64,000 nucleotides of DNA from contig NZ_WWCJ01000009.1 of assembly GCF_009857475.1 (NCBI RefSeq), forward strand, positions 124,001 through 188,000, read 5' to 3'. This document shows, one piece after another, positions 8,538-17,757 of the stretch (its first letter is position 1; every line of letters starts with the position of its first letter). Source of the DNA: Pseudoduganella guangdongensis. GTDB taxonomy: Bacteria; Pseudomonadota; Gammaproteobacteria; Burkholderiales; Burkholderiaceae_D. A model generated the notes under the pieces. It worked only from the letters and a program-made list of their open reading frames with translations. It was not told the DNA's origin and made no database searches. Both the position numbers and the translations under genes were made by a program.

Positions 8538-10097
8538 ATGTTGCGCTGGCTGGGGAGCCCGATTGCGCCTGCCGCTTTAGCGGCAGCGTTGCTGGCCGCA
8601 TGCGGCGGCGGCGACAGCGCCGCGCCGGCGGCGCCGCCACCGCCCACGGTGCCGGGCGCGCTGGCCGATGCCACCATCTACAGCGGCGCCGCCACGGCCT
8701 CGCTGGCAGCGGCCACCGAGGCCAGCGCCACCGCGCGCAGCCAGTTGACGCTGAACGGTACGCGCTACGACTATACCGCCACCACCGGCCACCTGACCGC
8801 GCGCGATGCCGTTAGCGGGGCGGCGACGGTGTCCTTCTTTTATGTCGCCTACACGCTGGACAACCAGCCCGCAGCCAACCGGCCGCTGACCTTCTTCTAC
8901 AACGGCGGCCCCGGCTCGGCTTCGCTTTGGCTGCACCTTGGCTCATACGGGCCGAAGCGGCTGGTGGCCGACCAGCCGTCCAATGCGGCGCTGGCCACGC
9001 CGGCGCAGATCGTCGATAACGCTGAAAGCATGCTCGATATCAGCGACCTGGTGTTCGTGGACGCCGTCGGCACCGGCTACACCCAGGCGATCGCGCCCAA
9101 CCGCAACCAGGACTTCTGGAGCGTGGACAGCGACGCCGCCTCGCTACGCGATTTCGTGCAGCGCTACGTGGCCGCCAATAACCGCCAGGCTTCGCCGAAG
9201 TACCTGTTCGGCGAATCGTACGGCGGGCCGCGCACTGCGGTGCTGGCCAAGCTGCTGGAGACGGCAGGCACGCGCCTGGCCGGCATCGTGCTGCAGGCGC
9301 CGATCCTGGACTACAACGCCAATTGCGGCGTGTTCGAGCCCGGCCCGCGCGAAGTGAGCTGCGAGGGCTATGTGCCCACGTATGCCGCCATCGGCGCCTA
9401 CCACCAGCGCGCCAATCCGCTGCCGACCGATTTCAGCGCCTATATCGCGCAGGCGCGCAGTTTCGCCGCCGGCGCTTATCGCTCGGCGATGACGCCGTGG
9501 CTCGCCGCGCGCCTGGCGCCGCCGCCGGCCGTGGCGGTGCAGCTGAACGCCTACACCGGCATCGCCACGGCGAACTGGCAGCAGAACCCGAACTTGCGGC
9601 CTGACTATGTGCAGCGCAATGTGCTGCCCGCTTCCATGCTGGCCGGGCGCTACGATGCGCGCGTGGCGGCGGCGCTGGGCAGTCCGCTGGCCAGCGGCGG
9701 CGACCCTTCGCTGGCAACCGTGAACCAGGCCTTCGTGAGCGGCATCCGCAGCTACCTGGCCGATACGCTGCGCTACACGGCGGGCTCGGCCTACTTGCCG
9801 TTCAACGACTTTATCGAGCGCTGGAACTTCAGCCACGATGGCAAGGCGGTGCCGGACACGGTGCCCGACCTGGCCGCGGCCATGACGCTGAACCCGGCCT
9901 TGAAAGTGCTGTCGCTGAGCGGCTACTATGACCTGGCGACGCCGTTCTACCAGACCGAGCTGGACCTGGCCCGGCTGGGCGCCAATCCGAATATCGTGCT
10001 CCGCAATTATCACAGCGGACATATGGGTTACCTGGATAATGCGGCACGCCGCGCAACCCGGGCTGACCTGGGGGCTTTTTACCAGATGGGCAGGTGA
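8538..10097 (+). CDS. S10 (serine carboxypeptidase-like) lipoprotein peptidase
   Basis: This 519-residue predicted lipoprotein has a lipobox LLAAC near residue 22 followed by a Gly/Ser/Ala/Pro-rich linker. The peptidase domain shows the oxyanion segment FYNGGPGSAS, the nucleophile motif FGESYGGPR (Ser about 226), SGYYDLATPF (Asp about 465) and YHSGHMGY (His about 495), so the S10 catalytic triad is complete. It would act outside the inner membrane, probably anchored to the outer membrane. ATG 8538 follows AGGAGACGAGG. The EF-hand gene begins 11 bases after its stop and may be co-transcribed. Confidence 0.88.
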   Translation: MLRWLGSPIAPAALAAALLAACGGGDSAAPAAPPPPTVPGALADATIYSGAATASLAAATEASATARSQLTLNGTRYDYTATTGHLTARDAVSGAATVSFFYVAYTLDNQPAANRPLTFFYNGGPGSASLWLHLGSYGPKRLVADQPSNAALATPAQIVDNAESMLDISDLVFVDAVGTGYTQAIAPNRNQDFWSVDSDAASLRDFVQRYVAANNRQASPKYLFGESYGGPRTAVLAKLLETAGTRLAGIVLQAPILDYNANCGVFEPGPREVSCEGYVPTYAAIGAYHQRANPLPTDFSAYIAQARSFAAGAYRSAMTPWLAARLAPPPAVAVQLNAYTGIATANWQQNPNLRPDYVQRNVLPASMLAGRYDARVAAALGSPLASGGDPSLATVNQAFVSGIRSYLADTLRYTAGSAYLPFNDFIERWNFSHDGKAVPDTVPDLAAAMTLNPALKVLSLSGYYDLATPFYQTELDLARLGANPNIVLRNYHSGHMGYLDNAARRATRADLGAFYQMGR

Positions 10098-10108
10098 AGG
10101 AAATGCAC

Positions 10109-10453
10109 ATGAAGCGAGCAATTATTTTCGCGCTGGCGGCGGCAGCGCTCACGGCGCAGGCGGCGGAGGATGCGCCGCTGCTGCCGCGCAGCGAGCCGTA
10201 CGTGCCGAAGGCGCAGCGCATACCGTCGCGCGAGGCGCCGCTGGCCGGGGCCGAGTTGAAGGCGCAGGCCTTGTCCAGACTGCGCCAGCGTTTCGACGAG
10301 GCGGATACCGACCACAGCGGCAGCCTGACGCGGCAGGAAGCCGGCCTGGCAGGTTTGGGTTATGTGGAAAAGAACTTCGCCGAGATCGACAGCGCGCACA
10401 AGGGCGCGGTCACGTTTGCGGAGGTGCAGGCCTTCCTGCGCCGCCGCAAATAA
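10109..10453 (+). CDS. Small secreted EF-hand calcium-binding protein
   Basis: This 114-residue protein has a signal peptide (MKRAIIFALAAAALTAQA) and one complete EF-hand loop, DTDHSGSLTRQE, with ligands at positions 1, 3, 5 and 12. A second degenerate loop (DSAHKGAVTFAE) has Asp1 and Glu12 but loses other ligands. It probably binds calcium in the periplasm. ATG 10109 gives a seven-base spacing to AAGGA; ATG 10103 and GTG 10094 are too close to that site or lie upstream of it. It directly follows the S10 peptidase gene, and calcium could stabilise that enzyme, but this is a guess. Confidence 0.8.
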   Translation: MKRAIIFALAAAALTAQAAEDAPLLPRSEPYVPKAQRIPSREAPLAGAELKAQALSRLRQRFDEADTDHSGSLTRQEAGLAGLGYVEKNFAEIDSAHKGAVTFAEVQAFLRRRK

Positions 10454-11644
10454 TCAGATCAGGCTTTCGAACACAATCTTCCAGGCCGAGCCTTCGCGCG
10501 CCCAGTACTGGCGCTTGCGCTGGGTGGAGCGGGTCTTGCCGATCTTTGATTCGAGCGTGAAGGTGCTGACCAGCATATCGTCGCGGCTCGGGTAGCGGAA
10601 GATGGTCATTTCGCTGATCGCCACAGTCAGGCCGTTCACGCTGGCGAGCGGGCGCAGGTCCTTCTCGAACCAGGTTTTCAGGTTCTCGCCGTCGGCCGAT
10701 TTGAATTTGGCCGAGTAGTTCTTCAACAGGCGCTGGCTGTCGGCGCTCACCAGATCGGCGCGCCAGGCGTCCACCAGGCGCGCGGCGGTGTTGCGCTCGG
10801 CGTCCCATTTGGCCTTGCTGATGAATTCCTGCTGGTCGGCGATCACCACCGGGGTCTTGCCGATATCGACCGAATCCTCCAGGCGGCGCAAGTCTTCGTT
10901 GGTCAGCACCACGCAGCCGTCGGAGGCCAGCGGCGGGCGGCTGTAATTGTCCGACGGCGTGCCGTGCAGGAAGATGCCGGAGCCGCCGCGCCCGTTCAGG
11001 CGGTCCCACTCGTTCGGGTAATTGATGCGCAGGGCGCTGGCGCCGTAAAAGTCGGGCAGGCGCGCGCCGGAGACGCGGCCGGTAATGTAGTACACGCCGA
11101 GCGGGGTCTTCTGGTCGCCTTCGCGGAACTTGTCGACGCCCAGCTTGCCCTGGGTGATGTAGTAGTCGGTCACCAGGCGCAGCTGGCCGTTGACGTTCTG
11201 GTAGACGTACAGGCGCGATTGCGCCGCCGCCACCACCAGCACATGGCGCATGTCGCTGCGCAGCTGCAGCACGGAGCGCGGCAGCAGGTCGGGATTGGGG
11301 CGCGCCACCAGCGATTGCAGGCGCACGCGCGCTTCGTCGCGCAAGTCTTTCAGCTTGTCGGGCGGGGCGTTCAGCCCGGCGCCGAGCTGGGTCACCGGTT
11401 TGGTGTGCATCAGCAGCAGGTCGCCGCGGATCATGTGGCCGACGCGGAAGTTGGGGTAGGCCTGCACCAGCGCGTCGGCCTTCGACATGGCTTGCTGCAG
11501 CTGGCTGGCGCGCAGGTCTTTGTAGATTTGGAGCAGCATCACCTCGGCATCCTGCGTGCGCGCCTGGACGGCCGGCGCGAGCACGGTGCTCGCTGCGCAC
11601 AGCAGCGCGGCTGCCGCTCCGGTAATGACTCGCCTGGACTTCAC
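10454..11644 (-). CDS. Periplasmic L,D-transpeptidase (YkuD) with C-terminal NTF2-like domain
   Basis: The 396-residue product has a signal peptide (RRVITGAAAALLCAAS onward), a helical linker of about 110 residues, a YkuD domain with HGTPSDNY and SDGCVVLTN (catalytic Cys with the usual histidine), and a C-terminal NTF2-like domain of about 110 residues (DAWRADLVSADSQRLLKNYS). YkuD enzymes form 3-3 peptidoglycan crosslinks or attach proteins to peptidoglycan. The chosen start is GTG 11644, two bases after the stop of the TPR gene and preceded by GGAGC; ATG 11680 would overlap that gene by 34 bases. It is the second gene of a two-gene operon. Confidence 0.87.
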   Translation of the reverse strand: MKSRRVITGAAAALLCAASTVLAPAVQARTQDAEVMLLQIYKDLRASQLQQAMSKADALVQAYPNFRVGHMIRGDLLLMHTKPVTQLGAGLNAPPDKLKDLRDEARVRLQSLVARPNPDLLPRSVLQLRSDMRHVLVVAAAQSRLYVYQNVNGQLRLVTDYYITQGKLGVDKFREGDQKTPLGVYYITGRVSGARLPDFYGASALRINYPNEWDRLNGRGGSGIFLHGTPSDNYSRPPLASDGCVVLTNEDLRRLEDSVDIGKTPVVIADQQEFISKAKWDAERNTAARLVDAWRADLVSADSQRLLKNYSAKFKSADGENLKTWFEKDLRPLASVNGLTVAISEMTIFRYPSRDDMLVSTFTLESKIGKTRSTQRKRQYWAREGSAWKIVFESLI

Positions 11645-11646
11645 TC

Positions 11647-12753
11647 TCAGCTCCCCGACTGCTCTTGCTTGATCAGCCAATGCTTGCCTTGCTTCTCCAG
11701 CACCAGGGTCTTGCGGCTGGTGGTGCTGAGGCGGTCCGACACGTACTTCTGCCGGAATTTCACGGTCGCGCTGTTGCCGTTGACGGTGATGTGCGGCGAC
11801 TCGATGGTCACCTTGATGTGGCCCTTGCCCTGGATGCGGGCGGTGCGGTCGGCTTCCCAGGCTTTGCGGTTCTGGCCCTTGGGCGTCTGGAAATTGCTGC
11901 CGTAGGCGTTCAGGTAGCCCTTCATATCCTGCGCGCTCCAGGCCTTGGCCCAGGCGTCCACCGCTTTGCTGACCGCCGGGGCGTCGCTCTCGGCGATCTT
12001 CGGTTCGGGCTTAGGTTCTGGCTTTGGCTCGGGCTTGGGTTCGGGCTTCGGTGCGGGCTTAGGCTCGGCCTTCGCCAATTGTACCGCTGGCGCCGGGGCC
12101 GGGGCGGGCGCGAGCGGCTTGGGCGCCGCCGCCACTGGCGCAGGGGCGGGCGCAGCAACCGGCGCAGGGGCAGAAACCGGCGCCGGGCCGGGGGCAGCCG
12201 CCACCAGCGCGGGCGCGGCCGGCGCGCCGGATTTCGGTGTCAAGGTGCGCACCATGGCCAGCTTGGACTTGGGGGCGGCCGGCTGGTTCGCATCCAGCAG
12301 CTGCATCGCCTTGTCATAGGACTGGCTCGCCATTTTGGCGTACACGTCGCCCAGGTTCTCGTGGGCGGTGGCATAAGTGGGGTTGGTGCGGATGGCGCGT
12401 TCCAGGGCCATGCGCGCCTTATCGTAATTGCCGGCCGAGGCATGCAGCACCGCCAGGTTGTTATAAGGCTCCGGCAACTCCGGATAATCTTCCGTCAGTT
12501 TTTGGAAAACAGTAATTGCATCGGCCGATTTGCCCTGTTCGGACAAAATCATGCCTTTTATAAAACGCAATTGCGCGTCTTTCGGTCGTTGCGACAGAGC
12601 AACATCAACCTTGGCTAAAGCCGCGCCTAATTGCCCTCCACGCAGCATTTTATTGATATCGGAAACCTCGTCAGCCTGTGCGCGCGCACAGGCCAAAAGC
12701 AGCGCGGCGCCTAGCGCCAGAGCGGAACGGGAGGAAAATTGCAAAGGCTGCAT
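11647..12753 (-). CDS. Secreted TPR protein with Ala/Pro linker, KPEP repeats and NTF2-like C-terminus
   Basis: This 368-residue exported protein has a signal peptide (up to about residue 27, ARAQA), three or four TPR units at about residues 30-160 (AQLRFIKGMILSEQGK, EPYNNLAVLHASAGNYDKA, ATAHENLGDVYAKM), an Ala/Pro-rich stretch, four tandem KPEP units, and a C-terminal NTF2-like domain (DAWAKAWSAQDMKGYLNAYG) that resembles the one on the downstream L,D-transpeptidase. The rigid linker could span the periplasm. A scaffold role for the transpeptidase is an inference from operon order and the shared domain. Confidence 0.82.
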   Translation of the reverse strand: MQPLQFSSRSALALGAALLLACARAQADEVSDINKMLRGGQLGAALAKVDVALSQRPKDAQLRFIKGMILSEQGKSADAITVFQKLTEDYPELPEPYNNLAVLHASAGNYDKARMALERAIRTNPTYATAHENLGDVYAKMASQSYDKAMQLLDANQPAAPKSKLAMVRTLTPKSGAPAAPALVAAAPGPAPVSAPAPVAAPAPAPVAAAPKPLAPAPAPAPAVQLAKAEPKPAPKPEPKPEPKPEPKPEPKIAESDAPAVSKAVDAWAKAWSAQDMKGYLNAYGSNFQTPKGQNRKAWEADRTARIQGKGHIKVTIESPHITVNGNSATVKFRQKYVSDRLSTTSRKTLVLEKQGKHWLIKQEQSGS

Positions 12754-12823
12754 TTATTATTTTTTCCGACGGGAAATAAAACCCAATTTTATCAAAGATC
12801 AGCAGCGTGAATATACTAAGGGT

Positions 12824-13558
12824 ATGGACTTGAATATCACACAAGAGGCTGCTGGACATAATGCGCAGGGTATGCCATTGAGCATTTTCACGCTCAGTAA
12901 CCGGCGCGGCATGGCGGTGAAAATCAGCACCCAGGGCGCGGCGCTGCTGAGCCTGCAAGCGCCGGACCGGCACGGGCAACTGGCCGACGTGCTGCATGGC
13001 GGCCAGCCCGATGACGGCATCCACTTGTTGCCTGCGCCGGGCCGCGCGCTGCACCGGCAAGCCTGGCATGCGGTACCGCTGCTGGCAGACGGCAGCGTGG
13101 GCGTGCGCCTGGTCAGCCCGGGTACGCCGGCCGTGGTGGCGCGCTATGTGCTGGACGATGCCGGAACGCTGATGCTGCACTGCGAAGTGCCGGCCGAGGC
13201 GCCGGCGGCGTTCTGCCTGGTCGCCACCCTGCGCGTGCCGGGGCACTTGCTCGCGGTACAAGCCGGGCGCGTGGCGCCCGCCGGCGCCCATGAGCAGGAG
13301 GCGGTGGGCACGGCATGGGATTTCCGCCAGCCGCGCCCGGTCGGGGAATTGGCCGGCGCCGCGCGCTACCTGGCGGCGCCGGATGGCGCGCTGGCCTTGC
13401 GCCTGCAGGACCCGGGGGGCGGGCGGCTGCTGGTGCTGGAAGGCACGCTGGCCAGCCTGCGCCTGGCGTGCGGCGCGGTGGCCGGGGCCCTGCAGATCGA
13501 GCCGGTGCTGGCCGCGCCGGCTGGCTGGATCGCCTTTCGCTGCAGCGCACAAACATAA
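12824..13558 (+). CDS. Short aldose 1-epimerase-like (galactose mutarotase-fold) protein
   Basis: The N-terminal part MPLSIFTLSNRRGMAVKIST followed by GAALLSLQAPDRHGQLADVL resembles the first strands of aldose 1-epimerases. The protein is only 244 residues against about 340 for GalM, and no convincing catalytic His/Glu set (family NxTNH and C-terminal QxEPQ-like patterns) can be assigned. It may be a divergent sugar-phosphate epimerase-like protein or a non-catalytic relative. ATG 12824 follows AAGGGT. It is divergent from the TPR gene, with 70 bases between. Confidence 0.6.
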   Translation: MDLNITQEAAGHNAQGMPLSIFTLSNRRGMAVKISTQGAALLSLQAPDRHGQLADVLHGGQPDDGIHLLPAPGRALHRQAWHAVPLLADGSVGVRLVSPGTPAVVARYVLDDAGTLMLHCEVPAEAPAAFCLVATLRVPGHLLAVQAGRVAPAGAHEQEAVGTAWDFRQPRPVGELAGAARYLAAPDGALALRLQDPGGGRLLVLEGTLASLRLACGAVAGALQIEPVLAAPAGWIAFRCSAQT

Positions 13559-13608
13559 GGTAAATACAATGTTACTATCGTGACTCAGCCATTCCCGAGC
13601 CACGTCCC

Positions 13609-14910
13609 ATGAGTATTGTGTTCTCCAGCCTGAACCATGCCCAGCGCATACCGCTGGCGGCAGAAATCCACTCGCGCCCCTTCCTGATGCTGGAGGCGCC
13701 GACCGTGCTGACCCATTTCGCCATCCTCGGCGAGCATGGGCAGCAGGAATTGCTGGCCGGGCTGTGCGGACATTTCGGCGTGACCGCGCCGGCGGCGGGG
13801 GCGAAGTACTTCAGCCATGATTTTGGGCGCTTCCGCCTGAAGTGGGAGCTGCACACCGAGTTCGCCACTTTCACCTTCGCCGAATCCGTGGCCAGCATGC
13901 CGCTGCCGGAAGCAGCCTTCGCCAGCATGCCCTCGCGCCACCTGCCGGAGCAATGGCTGCTGGAGCTGCAGGGCAGGGTGCTGGTGGCGTCGCACGTGCT
14001 GCTGGCGCGCCCCGGCGGTAGCCAGGCCGCCTTCGCGGCCAGCCTGCAGCGCGTGTTCCAGGGCGCCCCGCTGGCGGGCAGCCAGGTCATGAACGGCGGC
14101 GAGCTGTGGACCGATTTTGCCATCCATGCCGATGGCTTCAGCCGCTTTGTCATCTGCGATACGGTCATGCACGAGCAGCAGGCCGGGCGCCTGGTGCAGC
14201 GCGTGCTTGAAATTGAAACCTACCGCATGATGGCCTTGTTGGCTTTGCCGCTGGCCCACACCGCGGTGCCGGAGCTGAATGCGGTGGAGGCGGAGCTGGC
14301 CGCCCTGGCCGGCGCGCTGGTGGAGGCGGATGGCAAGCTGGATGACGGCTCCATCGAGCAGAAGCTGCTGGACCGCATTACCCACCTGGCCGCGCGCATC
14401 GAAAAAGTCTCGGCCGACACCAGCTACCGTTTCGCCGCCGCCAAAGCCTATTTCGGGCTGGTCAATGCGCGCATCGAGGAGCTGCGCGAGCTGCGCATTG
14501 AAGGCGCGCCTACCGTGGAGGAATTCATGGAGCGCCGCCTGGAACCGGCCATGAAGACCTGCGAGGCGGTCGCCGCGCGCCAGCAGGCGCTGGCCGGGCG
14601 CATCGCCAACTGCAACGACCTGCTGCGCACGCGCGTGGGCATCGTGCAGGAGGCGCAGAACCGCAAGATCCTGCAGTCGATGAATGCGCGCGCCGCGCAG
14701 CAACTGCGCTTGCAGCAGGCGGTCGAGGGCCTGTCGGTGGCGGCGATCTCCTATTACCTGGTGGGGCTGGTCGGCTATACCGCCAAGGGCGCCAAGGCGC
14801 TGGGCTGGGTCGGCAATCCCGAATTGCTGATGGGCGTGATGGTGCCGGTCGTTGCGCTGGCGGTCTGGATCGGCTTGCGCTGCATGCACAAGCGGCTGCA
14901 CCAGGCATGA
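13609..14910 (+). CDS. DUF3422 family membrane-anchored protein
   Basis: The 433-residue protein has the DUF3422 opening block (LNHAQRIPLAAEIHSRPF, then APTVLTHFAI), a long middle region of predicted helices (about residues 220-370, rich in Glu, Ala and Leu) and two hydrophobic segments near the C-terminus (SVAAISYYLVGLVGYTA and LMGVMVPVVALAVWIGL). It is therefore an inner-membrane protein with a large cytoplasmic head. The biochemical role of the family is not known to me. Its stop overlaps the next gene in ATGA, pointing to an operon. Confidence 0.85.
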   Translation: MSIVFSSLNHAQRIPLAAEIHSRPFLMLEAPTVLTHFAILGEHGQQELLAGLCGHFGVTAPAAGAKYFSHDFGRFRLKWELHTEFATFTFAESVASMPLPEAAFASMPSRHLPEQWLLELQGRVLVASHVLLARPGGSQAAFAASLQRVFQGAPLAGSQVMNGGELWTDFAIHADGFSRFVICDTVMHEQQAGRLVQRVLEIETYRMMALLALPLAHTAVPELNAVEAELAALAGALVEADGKLDDGSIEQKLLDRITHLAARIEKVSADTSYRFAAAKAYFGLVNARIEELRELRIEGAPTVEEFMERRLEPAMKTCEAVAARQQALAGRIANCNDLLRTRVGIVQEAQNRKILQSMNARAAQQLRLQQAVEGLSVAAISYYLVGLVGYTAKGAKALGWVGNPELLMGVMVPVVALAVWIGLRCMHKRLHQA

Positions 14911-16061
14911 AGCGCGGCATCCGCACGACAGGCGCGTTGGCGGCGCTGGCGCTGGGCATGGTGCTGGCCGGCTGCAGCGCGCCGCAGCCTTCGTCGCCGC
15001 GCGCGGCGGCGTTGGCGACGAGCGTGTCCGGCTTGCGCTTTATCGGCGAGCAGCGCGTGGCGCACCAGGCGCTGTACGAGGGCACCATGCTGGGCGGCTT
15101 TTCCGGGCTTGATTACGACGCCGCGCGCGGCCGTTGGCTGGTCGCCTCGGATGACCGCTGCACGCACAATGCGGCGCGCTTCTACGAGGCCCATCTGGAG
15201 TTCGATGCGCAGGCATTCCACGCCATTCGCTTCGTCGGCGTGCGCTATTTCCGCGATGGGGAAGGCAAAGACTATTCCGCAGCCAAGGGCGGTTGCGGCA
15301 GTATCGATGTGGAGGCGATCCGCATCGACCCGCGCGACGGCAGCATCTGGTTCGGCAGCGAAGGCGACCGCCGTTACGGCCTCGATCCCTTCATCGCCCA
15401 CGCCACGCGCGACGGCCGGCGCGTGGGCCTGCTGCCCTTGCCCGAGGCGTTCCGCGTGCATAAAGAAGAGGAGCGCGGCTCGCGCTATAACGCCACGTTT
15501 GAAGGGATCGCCTTCGCGCCCGGCGGCGACAGCCTGTGGGCGTCGAACGAATGGCCGCTGTATGCCGACGGACCGCTGCCCACTTCGCAGCAGGGCGCCC
15601 CGCTGCGCATGACGCAGTTCGGGCGCGACGGCAGCGTGTTGCGCCAGTTCGCCTACCAGCTGGACGCGATTCCCGCGCCGTCGCTGCCAGGCAAAATGGC
15701 CGAAAACGGCGTCTCGGAAATCCTCGTCATGGCGGACGGCGAGCTGCTGGTGCTGGAGCGCGCGACGGTGCAGGGCGCGGATGGCCGCCACGTCAATTAC
15801 ATCCGCCTGTACGCGACGGATGCGCGCGCGGCGAGCGATGTGAAGGCGCTGCCGGCGCTGGCCGGCGCCAGCTATACGCCGGCGCGCAAACGGCTGGTGC
15901 TGGACTTGGGCACGCTCGGCCTGCCGCGCGTCGACAACCTGGAGGCGATGGCCTGGGGCCCGCGCCTGCCGAACGGCCACGCCACCCTGGTGCTGGCGAG
16001 CGACGACAATTTCGGCAAGAGCCAGGTGAGCCAGTTCCTGCTGTTCGAAGTGCTGCCGTAA
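14907..16061 (+). CDS. Phytase-like / esterase-like beta-propeller lipoprotein
   Basis: This 384-residue protein has a lipobox VLAGC at about residues 19-23 and a body matching the 'esterase-like activity of phytase' domain (GGFSGLDYDAARGRWLVASD, GSIDVEAIRIDPRDGSIWFG, RYNATFEGIAFAPGGDSLW, RVDNLEAMAWGP, LVLASDDNFG). These blocks are the blades of a propeller with acidic calcium-type ligands. It is likely an outer-membrane-anchored phosphoesterase; the substrate is unknown. Translation is probably coupled to the DUF3422 gene through a four-base overlap. Confidence 0.82.
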   Translation: MKRGIRTTGALAALALGMVLAGCSAPQPSSPRAAALATSVSGLRFIGEQRVAHQALYEGTMLGGFSGLDYDAARGRWLVASDDRCTHNAARFYEAHLEFDAQAFHAIRFVGVRYFRDGEGKDYSAAKGGCGSIDVEAIRIDPRDGSIWFGSEGDRRYGLDPFIAHATRDGRRVGLLPLPEAFRVHKEEERGSRYNATFEGIAFAPGGDSLWASNEWPLYADGPLPTSQQGAPLRMTQFGRDGSVLRQFAYQLDAIPAPSLPGKMAENGVSEILVMADGELLVLERATVQGADGRHVNYIRLYATDARAASDVKALPALAGASYTPARKRLVLDLGTLGLPRVDNLEAMAWGPRLPNGHATLVLASDDNFGKSQVSQFLLFEVLP

Positions 16062-16064
16062 CGG

Positions 16065-16829
16065 TTAGCGCTTGGCGCTGATGCGCGCCATCAGGCTGCC
16101 GACCTGTTCCACCGCTTCCGGCGTCATGCTGGTGAACTGGCAGCCGATGTGCAGCTGCTCGCCGAGCAGGAAGGAGCGGTAGGAGCGCGTCGCGCGGATT
16201 TCCATCTCGGCCACAAAGACCGGTTCCGCGTCGCCCAGTTCCAGCACGATATCGCGCAGCTTGCGGCCCTTGAGCAGCCCTTTGGCGTCGCCGCGCGAGC
16301 AGCGCAGGCCAATGCCGCCGTGCGCGAAGTCGTACACCGGCAACTCGAAGGGCGTGCCGTTCATGACGAAAGCCGCCGTGAAGTTGGCGCCCAGCGGCGA
16401 CTCCACGCGCACCGAGTTGCGGCGGTTCAGCACCGCGCAGGTTTCCGGGAACACCATTGGCACCAGCTGCGCTTGGCCGGGCGTGCTTTTCCAGCTGCCG
16501 GACAGGCGGAACTGCAGCTTGGCCGTGCGCAGGCAGGCGACAAAGGTGATGTCGCCCGACGGCAGGGTTTCCCCTTCGTTCAGTTGCATCACGAAGTGCG
16601 GCAGCTCGGGATCGACCGACAAGATCCGTCCCAGCACGGGTTCGCGGCTTCCCGGCGCGTACATGGAAATCGCATCGCCGTTTTCGGCCAGCAGGGTCAG
16701 GGCATCCCCGATATCGTCCTCGGTCGTCATATCGTACGAGGTGGATGTGGGCGGGAACGGCAATATCGCGTCTTGCGGCCGTGGCGGTCCCTTTCGGATA
16801 CCGGCGGCAATAGGTTCATTCAGCAGCAT
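16065..16829 (-). CDS. PilZ-domain cyclic di-GMP-binding protein, YcgR-like
   Basis: The 254-residue protein has an N-terminal YcgR-type domain (about residues 35-135) and a C-terminal PilZ domain with the c-di-GMP motifs RRNSVR (RxxxR) at about 138 and DFAHGGIG ([D/N]x[S/A]xxG) about 30 residues on. YcgR proteins slow flagella when c-di-GMP is high, which fits the several GGDEF proteins nearby. A second in-frame ATG at 16730 (MTTEDDIGDA) is closer to the YcgR domain start and may be the real initiation site. Its 3' end lies three bases from the convergent phytase-like gene. Confidence 0.85.
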   Translation of the reverse strand: MLLNEPIAAGIRKGPPRPQDAILPFPPTSTSYDMTTEDDIGDALTLLAENGDAISMYAPGSREPVLGRILSVDPELPHFVMQLNEGETLPSGDITFVACLRTAKLQFRLSGSWKSTPGQAQLVPMVFPETCAVLNRRNSVRVESPLGANFTAAFVMNGTPFELPVYDFAHGGIGLRCSRGDAKGLLKGRKLRDIVLELGDAEPVFVAEMEIRATRSYRSFLLGEQLHIGCQFTSMTPEAVEQVGSLMARISAKR

Positions 16830-17145
16830 GGTGTTCAGACGTTGTTTGGGTCTTCAGATCATCATGATAGTGACTGGATTGCTGGTCGGCAAAGTAATTT
16901 GTATTTTAGTAATGTAGGAAGTGCTCTCGAAACCGGCCTGGTTGCGGGACGCCGGCGCGGCCCCGCCCGAGTGAAACTACTGGAATTTTAATTGTCGAAT
17001 TGTTCATCAATCCGGTGTGGTAAAAAGGCCGCACGCGCCGTGGGCTTTATTCCACTTAGTGGAATGGTTTATTGCCGCCGGCGGTGATTCTCAATATTCG
17101 CAGCATGGATCACACTGTCATCACTCAATGAACAAGGAGATCCCC
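16830..17145. other. 316-bp divergent intergenic region
   Basis: The space between the PilZ gene and the GST gene holds no convincing ORF. It is AT-richer than its neighbours near 16860-16920 and 16980-17000. It contains the 17-bp inverted repeat at 17049-17065 listed separately and an AAGGAGA ribosome site at 17134-17140 serving the GST gene. Nothing else is recognised. Confidence 0.6.
17049..17065. promoter_or_regulatory. Inverted repeat, possible operator upstream of the GST gene
   Basis: ATTCCACT and AGTGGAAT form perfect 8-bp arms around a single T, about 80 bases before the GST start. The symmetry and position suit a dimeric repressor site. No regulator gene adjoins it, so its partner is unknown. 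Confidence 0.35.
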
Positions 17146-17757
17146 ATGAAGCTGTACTACCACCCCATTTCCGGCCACGCCCACCGCGCCCACCTGTTCC
17201 TGTCCCTGCTGGGCCTGGACTTCGAGCTGGTGGAGGTGGATCTGATGAAGGCCGAGCAGAAGAGCGAAGCCTTCCTGCAACTGAACCCCTTCGGCCAGGT
17301 GCCGGTGCTGGAAGACCAGGGCACGGTCATCGCCGACTCCAACGCCATCCTGGTCTACCTGGCGGCGCGCTATGGCAATTCGAACTGGCTGCCGCAGGAT
17401 CCGGTGGGCGCGGCCAATGTGCAGCGCTGGCTGTCCGTGGCGGCGGGCGAAATCGCCAGCGGCCCGGCCACGGCGCGCATCATCAAGCTGTTCAAGAAAC
17501 CGGCCGACCCGGCCGACGCCATCGCGCGCGCCCACCGCATCCTGGGCCTGATCGACAGCGCGCTGGCGCACAGCGAATGGATTGCCGCCGGCTGGCCGAC
17601 CATCGCCGACGTGGCGCTGTACAGCTACATCGCACGCGCGCCGGAAGGCAATGTGGACCTGGCGCCGTACGGTCATGTGACAGCGTGGCTGGCGCGCGTC
17701 GAAGCGCTGCCGCGCTTCCAGCCCTTCATCAAAACGCCGGTGGGGTTGGCAGCATGA
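17146..17757 (+). CDS. Glutathione S-transferase
   Basis: This 203-residue protein is a full-length soluble GST. The thioredoxin-fold half includes [20 protein letters not shown], the cis-proline region [11 protein letters not shown] and the glutathione-binding [11 protein letters not shown]; the helical C-terminal half includes [14 protein letters not shown], the N-capping block of GSTs. ATG 17146 follows AAGGAGA with good spacing; ATG 17128 would sit before that site. The stop overlaps the next gene (ATGA), so it is co-translated with an FMN-binding protein, consistent with a redox or detoxification pair. Confidence 0.92.
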   Translation: MKLYYHPISGHAHRAHLFLSLLGLDFELVEVDLMKAEQKSEAFLQLNPFGQVPVLEDQGTVIADSNAILVYLAARYGNSNWLPQDPVGAANVQRWLSVAAGEIASGPATARIIKLFKKPADPADAIARAHRILGLIDSALAHSEWIAAGWPTIADVALYSYIARAPEGNVDLAPYGHVTAWLARVEALPRFQPFIKTPVGLAA

